Positions 1 through 5,014 of a stretch of 10,829 nucleotides of DNA are shown here, piece by piece. The DNA is taken from contig JAITHO010000194.1 of the NCBI GenBank assembly GCA_031279915.1, forward strand, positions 1-10,829. The letters are read 5' to 3'. The first letter of the stretch is position 1. Every line of letters starts with the position of its first letter. The translations under genes were made by a program, and so were the position numbers. The notes below the pieces were generated by a model. That model made no database searches. It was not told where the DNA came from and saw only the letters and a program-made list of their open reading frames with translations. This stretch comes from Tannerellaceae bacterium. GTDB taxonomy: Bacteria > Bacteroidota > Bacteroidia > Bacteroidales > Tannerellaceae.

Positions 1-492
1 TTCTACAATGCAGTTGCTAATGGTAGCGCCGTAGTCAGCTGTTGCCAACACTCCGGCGGCTCCATACGCACCAGTGATGCGAACATTCGTCAGCGTTATG
101 TTCGTTATTAACGCACTGCTGCCTTCAAGATTGCCGAACAGCGCGGCGTAGTTGACGGGGGTTGTTATTGTGAGATAGTCAATGGTTTTCCCGCCGCCGT
201 CGAAAATACCGCTGAATGGCCTGTTAGTGCTTGTGCTATAGTACCCAATGCGAGGCCACTCCGCGTACGACGAGAGGTCAAGGTCGGCGGTCAATATAAA
301 GTAGATGCCTGAATAAGCATTGCCACCGTTAACAGCCAAAGCCAGATTATAGAGCCCGTCTGCGGTGCTGATTTCATAGGGGCTGGCTTGTGTACCGGCG
401 CCGCCAGTCCATATCGTTTGCGCCGAGCTATACTGCGGCGCCCATGCCGCCAAGAAGATGGCGGCCAAAAAACAAAGTAGTGTGCGATTCAT
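1..492 (-). CDS. Secreted GLUG/beta-helix-like surface protein, N-terminal part (runs off the window)
   Basis: The minus strand is open from an ATG at 492 to the window edge, giving 164 codons of an incomplete gene. The first 25 residues look like a Sec signal peptide: MNR, then a hydrophobic stretch (LLCFLAAIFLAAWAP), then a likely cleavage after SSA before QTIW. The mature part opens with a G-T-x-A-S-P-Y-E-I-S motif and continues with ADLDLS, FSGIFDGGGKTI and repeated I-T-N-I-T-L-T-N strands. This pattern is typical of GLUG-motif or right-handed beta-helix surface proteins and adhesins of Bacteroidales. It should be exported to the cell surface or outside. The C-terminal region, where a sorting signal would lie, is outside the window, so anchoring cannot be judged. 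The start is favoured because an A/T-rich leader and a possible promoter precede it. The family call is from motif memory; the ligand is unknown. Confidence 0.75.
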   Translation of the reverse strand, partial: MNRTLLCFLAAIFLAAWAPQYSSAQTIWTGGAGTQASPYEISTADGLYNLALAVNGGNAYSGIYFILTADLDLSSYAEWPRIGYYSTSTNRPFSGIFDGGGKTIDYLTITTPVNYAALFGNLEGSSALITNITLTNVRITGAYGAAGVLATADYGATISNCIVE

Positions 493-522
493 TTTTTTGT
501 TGTTTTTAAGATGTTAATAAAA

Positions 523-553
523 AAAAGTATGAGTTGTAATTAAAAAAGTTCAA
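523..553 (-). promoter_or_regulatory. Possible promoter for the GLUG-like gene
   Basis: On the minus strand TTG (553-551) is followed after about 20 bases by TACTTTTT (530-523), a partial match to the Bacteroidota -33/-7 pattern. It lies about 30 bases before the start at 492. The last position of the -7 box is T rather than G, so this is a weak call. Confidence 0.3.
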
Positions 554-624
554 GTGATACCGCTTATATCTCATTCATCGTCTTTGGAAGGGGGCGAACC
601 CCTTGTTAGTCCTTCCTTCTCTTT

Positions 625-652
625 GTAGAGACGCAAGATTTTGCGTCTCTAC
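625..652. repeat. Palindromic hairpin repeat, copy 1
   Basis: GTAGAGACGCAA and TTGCGTCTCTAC form a perfect 12-bp stem around the loop GATT. The same arm recurs at 685-713. From memory, GTAGAGACGC palindromes are dispersed intergenic repeats in Bacteroidota and some other phyla. It lies downstream of the DUF6261 gene that ends at 726 and could act as a bidirectional terminator or a REP-like element. Confidence 0.7.
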
Positions 653-684
653 GGCGTCGGCGCGGCCTGTTTTCAATTGTTTTT

Positions 685-713
685 GTAGAGACGCCCAATT
701 TTGGCGTCTCTAC
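685..713. repeat. Palindromic hairpin repeat, copy 2
   Basis: GTAGAGACGCC and GGCGTCTCTAC form an 11-bp stem around a 7-base loop. The outer ten bases match copy 1, 60 bp away, while the inner stem differs on both sides in a compensating way, so base pairing is kept. It ends 12 bases from the stop codon of the minus-strand DUF6261 gene, a fitting place for a terminator hairpin. Confidence 0.7.
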
Positions 714-725
714 GTGGGGCCGTCA

Positions 726-1646
726 TCATTCCCCAGCCGCCGGCGGATTAAGATCCTCGGGATTGATTGGCGGCACGCTCGTGTCCGGAGCTTGCGGGGG
801 AGTTTCCGGAGCCGGCGGGTTGGTCGTGTCGGGAGCCTGAGGAGGAGTCTCGGGAGCCGGCGGATTTGTCGTATCCGGAGCCTGAGTCTCCTCGTCCTTT
901 TTCCCGTCCTCTTTTTTCTTTGTCCTCAGGTGACGGTCGAGGATGATGGTGAATTGGGCAATCTCGGCATTGATTACGTCCAGAACGTCCTGGAGGTCGG
1001 CAAGGGCTGCGGGGTCGGTTTCCGTTACTATCATGCCCTCGAGGCCGGTTGCGAATACGTTAAAAACGTTAACAGCATTCTCGCGGAGCTTGCCGGTGGT
1101 TCCGCTCTGTTGGTGAGCGTAGCGGGCATCGTAGCGAGTTTCATAGTGCGTCTGAAACTCCCCATTCTTAGTCTTAAGCTGACCAACGTATACAGCGATT
1201 CCCAGGTTGGCCAGATGCGCCGCATTCTCCGGACGTTCCAAGTCCTGAATCAAATTGGTAATCATAGCCGTTTCGGCCTCGTATTCCATCCTCCCCGCCT
1301 CCGCAAAATTCTGGAGGTAGTTGTAAATAATCTCCGCCGAAGCCTTAACCGCCGGATCAATAGCATGTTTCACCAGGTTTTTCACCGCCGAATAAATGAT
1401 AGTCAACAGCCCGTCGCGCTCCTCGTCGAGTTTTTCAAGCAACTTAGTTTCCGGCGACGTAGCCGCCCATTTAAAGCTGTCGTCAAGTTCGTTAACAGCC
1501 AGTTTCAAAGCATTCCAAAGAGCCACCAGGCGCACAACCTTCTCAACCTTGCCCGTCAAGCGAGCAATCAGGCTGAAAAAGAACTGAACGAGTTGAGCAT
1601 TGATCAGGCTGCTCAATAATCTTCCATAAGATTTAATGTTCTTCAT
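726..1646 (-). CDS. DUF6261-type protein with proline-rich repeat tail (paralogue A)
   Basis: This predicted 306-aa protein starts MKNIKSYGRLLSSL. Residues up to about 240 are mainly alpha-helical and carry the arrangement I associate with DUF6261 of Bacteroidales: a helical N-terminus, a central L-D-E-E-R-D-G helix (K-L-D-E-E-R-D), a later L-x-N-L-G segment, and a final helix with I-x-x-F-x-x-I-L-D-R. A charged linker (KKKEDGKKDEE, near 243) leads to a tail of about 51 residues made of APDTTNPPAPETPPQ twice and a third partial copy. No signal peptide or membrane segment is evident, so it is probably cytoplasmic; the function is unknown. The ATG at 1646 was chosen because A-rich sequence and a promoter-like pair precede it. 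The frame stays open upstream to a GTG at 1781, but that extension lies in repeat sequence. A second DUF6261-type gene sits at 8001-9047. Confidence 0.75.
   Translation of the reverse strand: MKNIKSYGRLLSSLINAQLVQFFFSLIARLTGKVEKVVRLVALWNALKLAVNELDDSFKWAATSPETKLLEKLDEERDGLLTIIYSAVKNLVKHAIDPAVKASAEIIYNYLQNFAEAGRMEYEAETAMITNLIQDLERPENAAHLANLGIAVYVGQLKTKNGEFQTHYETRYDARYAHQQSGTTGKLRENAVNVFNVFATGLEGMIVTETDPAALADLQDVLDVINAEIAQFTIILDRHLRTKKKEDGKKDEETQAPDTTNPPAPETPPQAPDTTNPPAPETPPQAPDTSVPPINPEDLNPPAAGE
781..884 (-). repeat. 45-bp in-frame tandem repeat coding the Pro-rich tail of paralogue A
   Basis: GTGTCCGGAGCTTG (781), GTGTCGGGAGCCTG (826) and GTATCCGGAGCCTG (871) recur every 45 bases, about 2.3 copies. 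Forty-five bases are 15 codons, so copy number can change without a frameshift. The copies differ mostly at third codon positions, which suggests the peptide is under selection. Confidence 0.85.
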
Positions 1647-1663
1647 TGTTTTAGGATTTATAA

Positions 1664-1694
1664 TTGAACTATTTAGTTTATAGAGTTTTTCCAA
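1664..1694 (-). promoter_or_regulatory. Possible promoter for DUF6261 paralogue A
   Basis: On the minus strand TTGG (1694-1691) is followed after 19 bases by TAGTTCAA (1671-1664), an imperfect match to TAnnTTTG at the right spacing. Transcription would begin just before the ATG at 1646, leaving a very short leader. The imperfect -7 box keeps confidence low. Confidence 0.3.
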
Positions 1695-1727
1695 TCGAAA
1701 AGAAGTGATTTCCGCCTCCCTCTGAGG

Positions 1728-1854
1728 GTTTCCAACGCCGTTGGAAAGCTTGCCGCAGAATTGCAGGAAGGTTTCCCACACGTTGGAAAGCTTGCCGCAG
1801 ATTTACAGGACGGTTTCCCACACGTTGGAAAGCTTGTCGCAAATTGTCTGGAAG
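1728..1854. repeat. 42-bp tandem repeat array upstream of paralogue A
   Basis: Three units begin GTTTCC at 1728, 1771 and 1813 (43, 42 and 42 bp); each contains CGTTGGAAAGCTTG. A decayed fourth unit starts near 1855. In unit 1, TTTCCAAC and GTTGGAAA form a perfect 8-bp stem with a GCC loop (1729-1747); in units 2 and 3 only the outer stem bases remain. Because the unit is 14 codons long, frames stay open across it: the plus strand reads a repeated GFPHVGKL peptide, and the minus strand reads CGKLSNVWETF in frame with the downstream DUF6261 gene until a TAA in the next copy. This looks like a hairpin-bearing minisatellite rather than a gene. Confidence 0.8.
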
Positions 1855-1905
1855 CCTTCCACCCGCTGGGATGCGAAGAGACAGTATGGGAGAAGTTGAT
1901 GGGAC

Positions 1906-1940
1906 AAAAAAATAGCCCTCCGAAACTTGTTCGGAAGGCT
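1906..1940 (-). terminator. Intrinsic terminator, minus strand
   Basis: Read on the minus strand, AGCCTTCCGAA (1940-1930) pairs with TTCGGAGGGCT (1924-1914) around a 5-base loop, an 11-bp stem with one G-U wobble, followed by A and seven T (1912-1906). The wobble pairs only in minus-strand RNA and the T-run lies on that side, so direction is clear. No minus-strand protein gene lies upstream, which is what points to a small RNA. Confidence 0.75.
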
Positions 1941-2108
1941 GAGTATAATAAAAGAGAAGTGTCGCTTAAAAAGTGCGCAAACTTTACATATTTTGCAGGG
2001 GGGTTAAATATGTCGGGAGATATATCAAGTCCGCAGGAGCGGAGCCGACTATTTTATCTTTTTGTATGGTATCTAAACTGTGCATGTTTGTCGCCTGAAT
2101 TATTAATC
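1906..2108 (-). ncRNA. Candidate small RNA (about 200 nt, unclassified)
   Basis: On the minus strand a well-formed promoter (2142-2113) and a strong intrinsic terminator (1940-1906) lie about 200 bases apart, with no credible coding sequence between them. The predicted transcript starts near 2108, the position being inferred from the promoter. It contains an internal hairpin with a perfect 8-bp stem (ACATATTT/AAATATGT, 2013-2006 with 1993-1986) and a C-rich 12-base loop, a GTCGG/CCGAC pairing nearer its 5' side, and the terminator stem. The size fits several bacterial RNAs, including 6S-type RNA, but I could not draw a convincing 6S fold, so no class is given. The alternative is the decayed leader of a lost gene, or a leader with an attenuator ahead of DUF6261 paralogue A. 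Confidence 0.45.
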
Positions 2109-2112
2109 GCTG

Positions 2113-2142
2113 CAAATATAATGAATGTTTGGAATAACCAAA
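2113..2142 (-). promoter_or_regulatory. Bacteroidota-type promoter of the candidate small RNA
   Basis: On the minus strand TTTG (2142-2139), then 18 bases, then TATATTTG (2120-2113): a full match to the -7 consensus TAnnTTTG with a full -33 TTTG. Transcription should start around 2106-2109. Confidence 0.55.
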
Positions 2143-2204
2143 TATTTTGCCAAAAAATTTGCACCTCTCCTTCCCCCCTTAATCTGCATTTTGTTCCTTA
2201 TCAT

Positions 2205-2212
2205 TACATTTG
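2205..2212 (+). promoter_or_regulatory. -7 promoter box for the 2251 gene (and probably hemW)
   Basis: TACATTTG matches TAnnTTTG exactly and lies about 38 bases before the ATG at 2251, preceded by a pyrimidine-rich stretch. No good TTTG is found at 18-21 bases upstream, so only the -7 element is supported. The region between is an A-rich leader. It is divergent from the small-RNA promoter at 2113-2142. Confidence 0.4.
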
Positions 2213-2250
2213 CATTATGAAACAAAAACACTAAAAGCATTAATAATCAA

Positions 2251-2856
2251 ATGGACAAAGACTCTTTTGAAACAAATCCCGACGCTTATTATGATCGAGT
2301 AAAAACTCTCATAACAAACCCTCAAGAAGTATTATTGGATAATAACGATTGCGTGCTGACATATATAGCAATGCGCAGCATGTTTGAGGAGGCCATTGGC
2401 GATATACAAATGTTTTGCCGAAAATTCCACGTATTCCAAAGCTCCTTTATTAATAGTATAGAGGGAGACGTACATTATCCGGAGGAAGTGCGCCGCACGG
2501 TTATCCTCCGCTTCCAAGAAGCTGTCGAGACATTCCTGCAGAAAGGCCACAACTTAATCGCCATTATCGACAACCCTGGCGACTGGGAGGAAGAAGAAAA
2601 GAAGGATAGCTATTTTGTTCAACTGTTTAGGCAGTATTCAAGCCAAATCAATCTGCGAACTCCTACAAAAAAATATCATGACTTATTGGGAATTACATTC
2701 TTTGAAATGGTTCCCACCACGCACAACAACCTGGGTGCAGTACGTTGGGAGGCAGCCCTCAACAACTGCCATGCAATAGTTTCATCCTCTGCAACAATGT
2801 ATCGAAATTGCGATAAGTTTTTTCAGCAGCTAAAGAGGTTTTCGAAACCGATATAA
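2251..2856 (+). CDS. Hypothetical protein, 201 aa, upstream of hemW
   Basis: I do not recognise this family. The protein is predicted to be soluble and mostly helical, with no signal peptide or membrane span. It is acidic in the middle (D-W-E-E-E-E-K-K-D near residue 110) and ends in a basic KRFSKPI. It contains three cysteines outside any metal-binding spacing and several aromatic-rich helices, e.g. the segment around F-R-Q-Y-S. The ATG at 2251 follows an A-rich leader and a TAnnTTTG box. The stop lies 15 bases before the hemW start on the same strand, so the two are probably co-transcribed, but nothing in the sequence ties it to heme metabolism. A/T content looks higher than in hemW, which may mean later acquisition. 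A structural or regulatory protein restricted to Bacteroidales is one possibility; no function is proposed. Confidence 0.7.
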   Translation: MDKDSFETNPDAYYDRVKTLITNPQEVLLDNNDCVLTYIAMRSMFEEAIGDIQMFCRKFHVFQSSFINSIEGDVHYPEEVRRTVILRFQEAVETFLQKGHNLIAIIDNPGDWEEEEKKDSYFVQLFRQYSSQINLRTPTKKYHDLLGITFFEMVPTTHNNLGAVRWEAALNNCHAIVSSSATMYRNCDKFFQQLKRFSKPI

Positions 2857-2871
2857 AACAAACAAGCGACA

Positions 2872-3999
2872 ATGTCGGGAATATACATACACGTCCCCTT
2901 TTGCGCCACAAGATGTTTGTACTGCGATTTCTATTCTACAGTTTCGTCTCATAATAAGGAAGCTTGGCTGCAGGCGGCTATTCGCGAGCTGGAGCAGAGG
3001 CGCGATTACCTTGGCGGCGATGAGCTTGCGACTATCTATCTCGGAGGCGGCACGCCCTCTCAGCTATCGGCCTCCGAGCTGGAGCAAGTGTTCGAGGCGA
3101 TCTATCGCCTCTTTGCGGTCGATCGCGATGCCGAGATTACGCTGGAGGCCAATCCCGACGATATGACTTCAGCGTACATTGCCTCCCTGCGCTCCCTGCC
3201 CATTAATAGGATAAGCATGGGGATTCAGAGCTTCAGCGATGCCGATCTGCGCGTTCTTGGACGGCGGCACAACAGCCGTCGGGCCCGGCAAGCCATCGCC
3301 GAGTGCCGTCGCAACGGATATGACAACATCAGCATCGACCTCATCTATGCCATCCCCGGCCAAAGCTTGCAGCGCTGGGAGGCGAATCTGGAGGAAGCTC
3401 TGAGCCTCCGCATTCCCCACATTTCCGCATATCACCTTACCTACGAAGATGGATCCCCGCTCCAGGCGATGCTGGAAGCCGGACAGTTGCAATCCGCCAG
3501 CGAAGACGATAGCGCTGCCATGTTCGATCTCCTTCTTGACCGCCTCTCCGACTACGAACACTACGAGATCTCCAACTTCGCCCTTCCCGGACGCCTCTCC
3601 CGACATAATTCATCTTACTGGGAAGAAAAAAAATATTTAGGCATCGGCCCCTCCGCACATTCATACGACATAAATACCCGCGCCTGGAACATCTCATCCC
3701 TATCCGAATACATCGCAGGCATAAACCAAGGCCAATCCGTCTTAGAGACAGAAACTCCACACTATTATAATGAGTACATAATGACCGCCTTACGCACCTC
3801 CCGCGGCATCGAGATCTCCCGAATTGCAGCCCGATTCGGCGAAGAAACCGCCAGCTTCATCCTTCAGCAGTCCGCCAAGTTCATCACTGCAGGAATGCTT
3901 GAAACTAAAGCAGATAGGCTGGTCTTGACACGCAAGGGAATGTTCGTATCCGATGCCGTGATTAGGGCCTTCTTCATAGAGGACTTTTCAACGAAATAG
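2872..3999 (+). CDS. hemW: HemW, radical SAM heme chaperone (formerly HemN-like)
   Basis: HemW binds heme and hands it to target proteins; it was long annotated as oxygen-independent coproporphyrinogen III oxidase, an activity it lacks. The 375-aa protein starts MSGIYIHVPFC and carries the radical SAM cluster motif CX3CX2C (C11, C15, C18) followed by DFYS. Further family signatures are the SAM-binding GGGTPS (58-63), LEANPDD, R-I-S-M-G-I-Q-S-F, the I-D-L-I-Y-A-I-P-G-Q segment, and RHNSSYW with YLGIGPSAHS in the second half; the last third is the HemN C-terminal domain. The cluster motif CX3CX2C followed by aspartate (C-D-F), rather than the four-cysteine form of true HemN, supports HemW. Length matches the family. 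It acts in the cytoplasm or at the inner membrane. It lies 15 bp after the 201-aa gene and is probably in one operon with it. Confidence 0.93.
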   Translation: MSGIYIHVPFCATRCLYCDFYSTVSSHNKEAWLQAAIRELEQRRDYLGGDELATIYLGGGTPSQLSASELEQVFEAIYRLFAVDRDAEITLEANPDDMTSAYIASLRSLPINRISMGIQSFSDADLRVLGRRHNSRRARQAIAECRRNGYDNISIDLIYAIPGQSLQRWEANLEEALSLRIPHISAYHLTYEDGSPLQAMLEAGQLQSASEDDSAAMFDLLLDRLSDYEHYEISNFALPGRLSRHNSSYWEEKKYLGIGPSAHSYDINTRAWNISSLSEYIAGINQGQSVLETETPHYYNEYIMTALRTSRGIEISRIAARFGEETASFILQQSAKFITAGMLETKADRLVLTRKGMFVSDAVIRAFFIEDFSTK

Positions 4000-4038
4000 G
4001 GGTTTTTAAGTACGAACTATCGAATTTTAAGTATATCT

Positions 4039-4070
4039 TCTGCACATTTTCTTTGAAAATGTATTGCAGA
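4039..4070. promoter_or_regulatory. Inverted repeat overlapping the zeta-toxin promoter
   Basis: TCTGCA (4039-4044) plus CATTTTC (4045-4051) pair with GAAAATG (4055-4061) and TGCAGA (4065-4070) around a TTT loop with a 3-base bulge, 13 bp in all. The right arm includes the TTG at 4064-4066 used as the -33 element of the next promoter. It may be an operator, or the terminator of hemW; no T-run follows it on the plus strand, which makes a terminator less likely. Confidence 0.5.
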
Positions 4071-4092
4071 TTAAAACTAATCTCTATCTTTG
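4063..4092 (+). promoter_or_regulatory. Promoter of the zeta-toxin cassette
   Basis: ATTG (4063-4066), 18 bases, then TATCTTTG (4085-4092), a full match to TAnnTTTG. Transcription would start near 4097-4100, about 12 bases before the GTG at 4111, so the leader is nearly absent. This supports the GTG start and shows the cassette is transcribed apart from hemW. Confidence 0.6.
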
Positions 4093-4110
4093 CCCCCATA
4101 ACGCGAGAAG

Positions 4111-4686
4111 GTGCCATATCTGTATATCATATCAGGATGTAACGGTGCGGGAAAGACAACAGCTTCATACACGATTCTCCCCGAAATGCTAAAGTGTAGA
4201 GAGTTTGTTAATTCCGACGAGATAGCGAAGGGCTTATCTCCCTTCAATGCCGAAAGTATAGCCGTTGCCGTGGAAGCCGGCAGGATAATGCACAAGCGGA
4301 TAAAGGAACTCATCGGATCAGGTGAAACCTTCGCATTGGAAACCACACTCGCGACACGTTCTGTGGTGAAGTTGATGCAAGAAGCTCAAGAGAAGGGATA
4401 TTTCGTAACGCTTCTTTATTTTTGGTTAAACACGCCCGACTTAGCAGTAGAACGAGTGAAGATGAGAGTTGCAGCCGGAGGGCACAACATAGCTGAAGGG
4501 ACTATCAGAAGGCGATATGCATCGGGGCTAAGGAACTTGTTTGAGCTCTACGTACCGGCAAGTGATTATTGGATGATGACCGACAACTCAATGTCGCCGA
4601 TGGAAGTAATAGCTAAAGGATTCAAAAACGGAAAAAAAGAAATATATAACCCAACGATTTTCAAAAAACTTGAACAGTATGGATGA
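4111..4686 (+). CDS. Zeta-toxin-like P-loop kinase
   Basis: This 191-aa protein belongs to the zeta toxin/COG4185 type of small P-loop kinases. Members studied elsewhere phosphorylate UDP-N-acetylglucosamine and so block cell-wall precursor use; whether this one does is inference. The Walker A motif GCNGAGKT is at 9-16. V-N-S-D-E-I-A (33-39) supplies the substrate-binding aspartate region, LETT (76-79) the conserved glutamate, and a G-G-H-N-I-x-E-G-T-I-R-R-R-Y lid segment follows near 130-145. The start is GTG at 4111: an in-frame TAA lies at 4099 and a promoter just before it, so no longer start is possible. The next gene begins inside the last codons (8-base overlap), indicating coupled translation. 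Base composition is more A/T-rich than in flanking hemW and the AddB-like gene, consistent with transfer. It could also be a non-toxic kinase of the same fold. Confidence 0.85.
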   Translation: MPYLYIISGCNGAGKTTASYTILPEMLKCREFVNSDEIAKGLSPFNAESIAVAVEAGRIMHKRIKELIGSGETFALETTLATRSVVKLMQEAQEKGYFVTLLYFWLNTPDLAVERVKMRVAAGGHNIAEGTIRRRYASGLRNLFELYVPASDYWMMTDNSMSPMEVIAKGFKNGKKEIYNPTIFKKLEQYG

Positions 4687-4849
4687 ACAAGAGATTCAAC
4701 AATTTGAGGAAAGCGTAGTAAAGGGTGCAAATATTGCATTCCAACGTTTAGTAAACCAAAAGAAAAGAGAAAACGGCGAACTTGTTTTCTCTCGTAATGG
4801 GAAGATCTTCCGCGTCAAAGCCGAAGAGTTGGACCATTTGGGATACTAA
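4679..4849 (+). CDS. Small partner protein of the zeta-like kinase (56 aa, candidate antitoxin)
   Basis: The frame runs from ATG at 4679 to TAA at 4849 and overlaps the zeta-like gene by 8 bases. The 56-aa product starts MDEQEIQQFEESVVKG, continues with a helix A-F-Q-R-L-V-N-Q-K-K, and ends in a short beta-hairpin-like half (L-V-F-S-R-N-G-K-I-F-R-V-K-A-E-E-L). From memory, a helix followed by a 'variable-S-R-N/D-G-K-x-x-x-(I/V)-x-x-E-E' tail is common in small proteins encoded next to COG4185-type zeta kinases in many phyla, so it may be the antitoxin or a regulator. In the classical epsilon-zeta systems the antitoxin is encoded upstream and is unrelated in sequence, so this order is different. 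No DNA-binding motif is obvious. Coding is supported by the overlap and the length match to this partner type. Confidence 0.7.
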   Translation: MDEQEIQQFEESVVKGANIAFQRLVNQKKRENGELVFSRNGKIFRVKAEELDHLGY

Positions 4850-4884
4850 AGCTATCCTCTGGCAGCCGAGAACTACATGTCCGC

Positions 4885-4913
4885 AGCTATCCGACTTGGA
4901 TCGGAGCTTTTCG
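4885..4913 (+). terminator. Possible weak terminator after the zeta cassette
   Basis: AGCT, an AT bulge and CCGA (4885-4894) pair with TCGG and AGCT (4901-4908) around a 6-base loop; the 3' arm runs into TTTCGTTT. The bulge and broken T-run make it a weak call, but the position 36 bases after the 56-aa gene is suitable. Confidence 0.35.
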
Positions 4914-4972
4914 TTTGGGCTTGACGGCTGATTTTATAGAGGTTTTTCGCAAAGAATATTTGCAGACGGGAA

Positions 4973-5004
4973 GGAGACGGAGAAAGCGATATACAAGCGT
5001 CTCC
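4973..5004 (+). other. Hairpin just upstream of the AddB-like start
   Basis: GGAGACG (4973-4979) pairs with CGTCTCC (4998-5004) around an 18-base loop, ending 10 bases before the ATG at 5015. It would lie in the leader of the AddB-like mRNA and could affect translation. No clear promoter is seen; AATATTTG at 4955-4962 is one base off the -7 consensus. Confidence 0.4.
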
Positions 5005-5014
5005 GCTTGATGTT

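Noticed and set aside
603..1619. Long plus-strand open frame of 338 codons
   Set aside because: It lies antisense to DUF6261 paralogue A and over the palindromes, and its product is arginine/serine-rich and resembles no family.
1647..1781. N-terminal extension of paralogue A from the GTG at 1781
   Set aside because: The extension would be coded by tandem repeat sequence and would need a start upstream of the promoter-like pair at 1664-1694. The ATG at 1646 has a better leader. It is not fully excluded.
1906..2108. Assignment of the candidate RNA to 6S
   Set aside because: Length fits, but I could not find the long closed stem with a central bubble by eye, only short local stems.
1761..2234. 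Plus-strand open frame of 157 codons with GFPHVGKL repeats
   Set aside because: Its first part is the 42-bp repeat, the rest is A/T-rich and antisense to the candidate small RNA, and its start lies in a repeat unit. It is probably open by chance because the unit is a multiple of three.
3169..3760. Minus-strand open frames inside hemW
   Set aside because: They are shadows of a gene with a clear family match on the plus strand.
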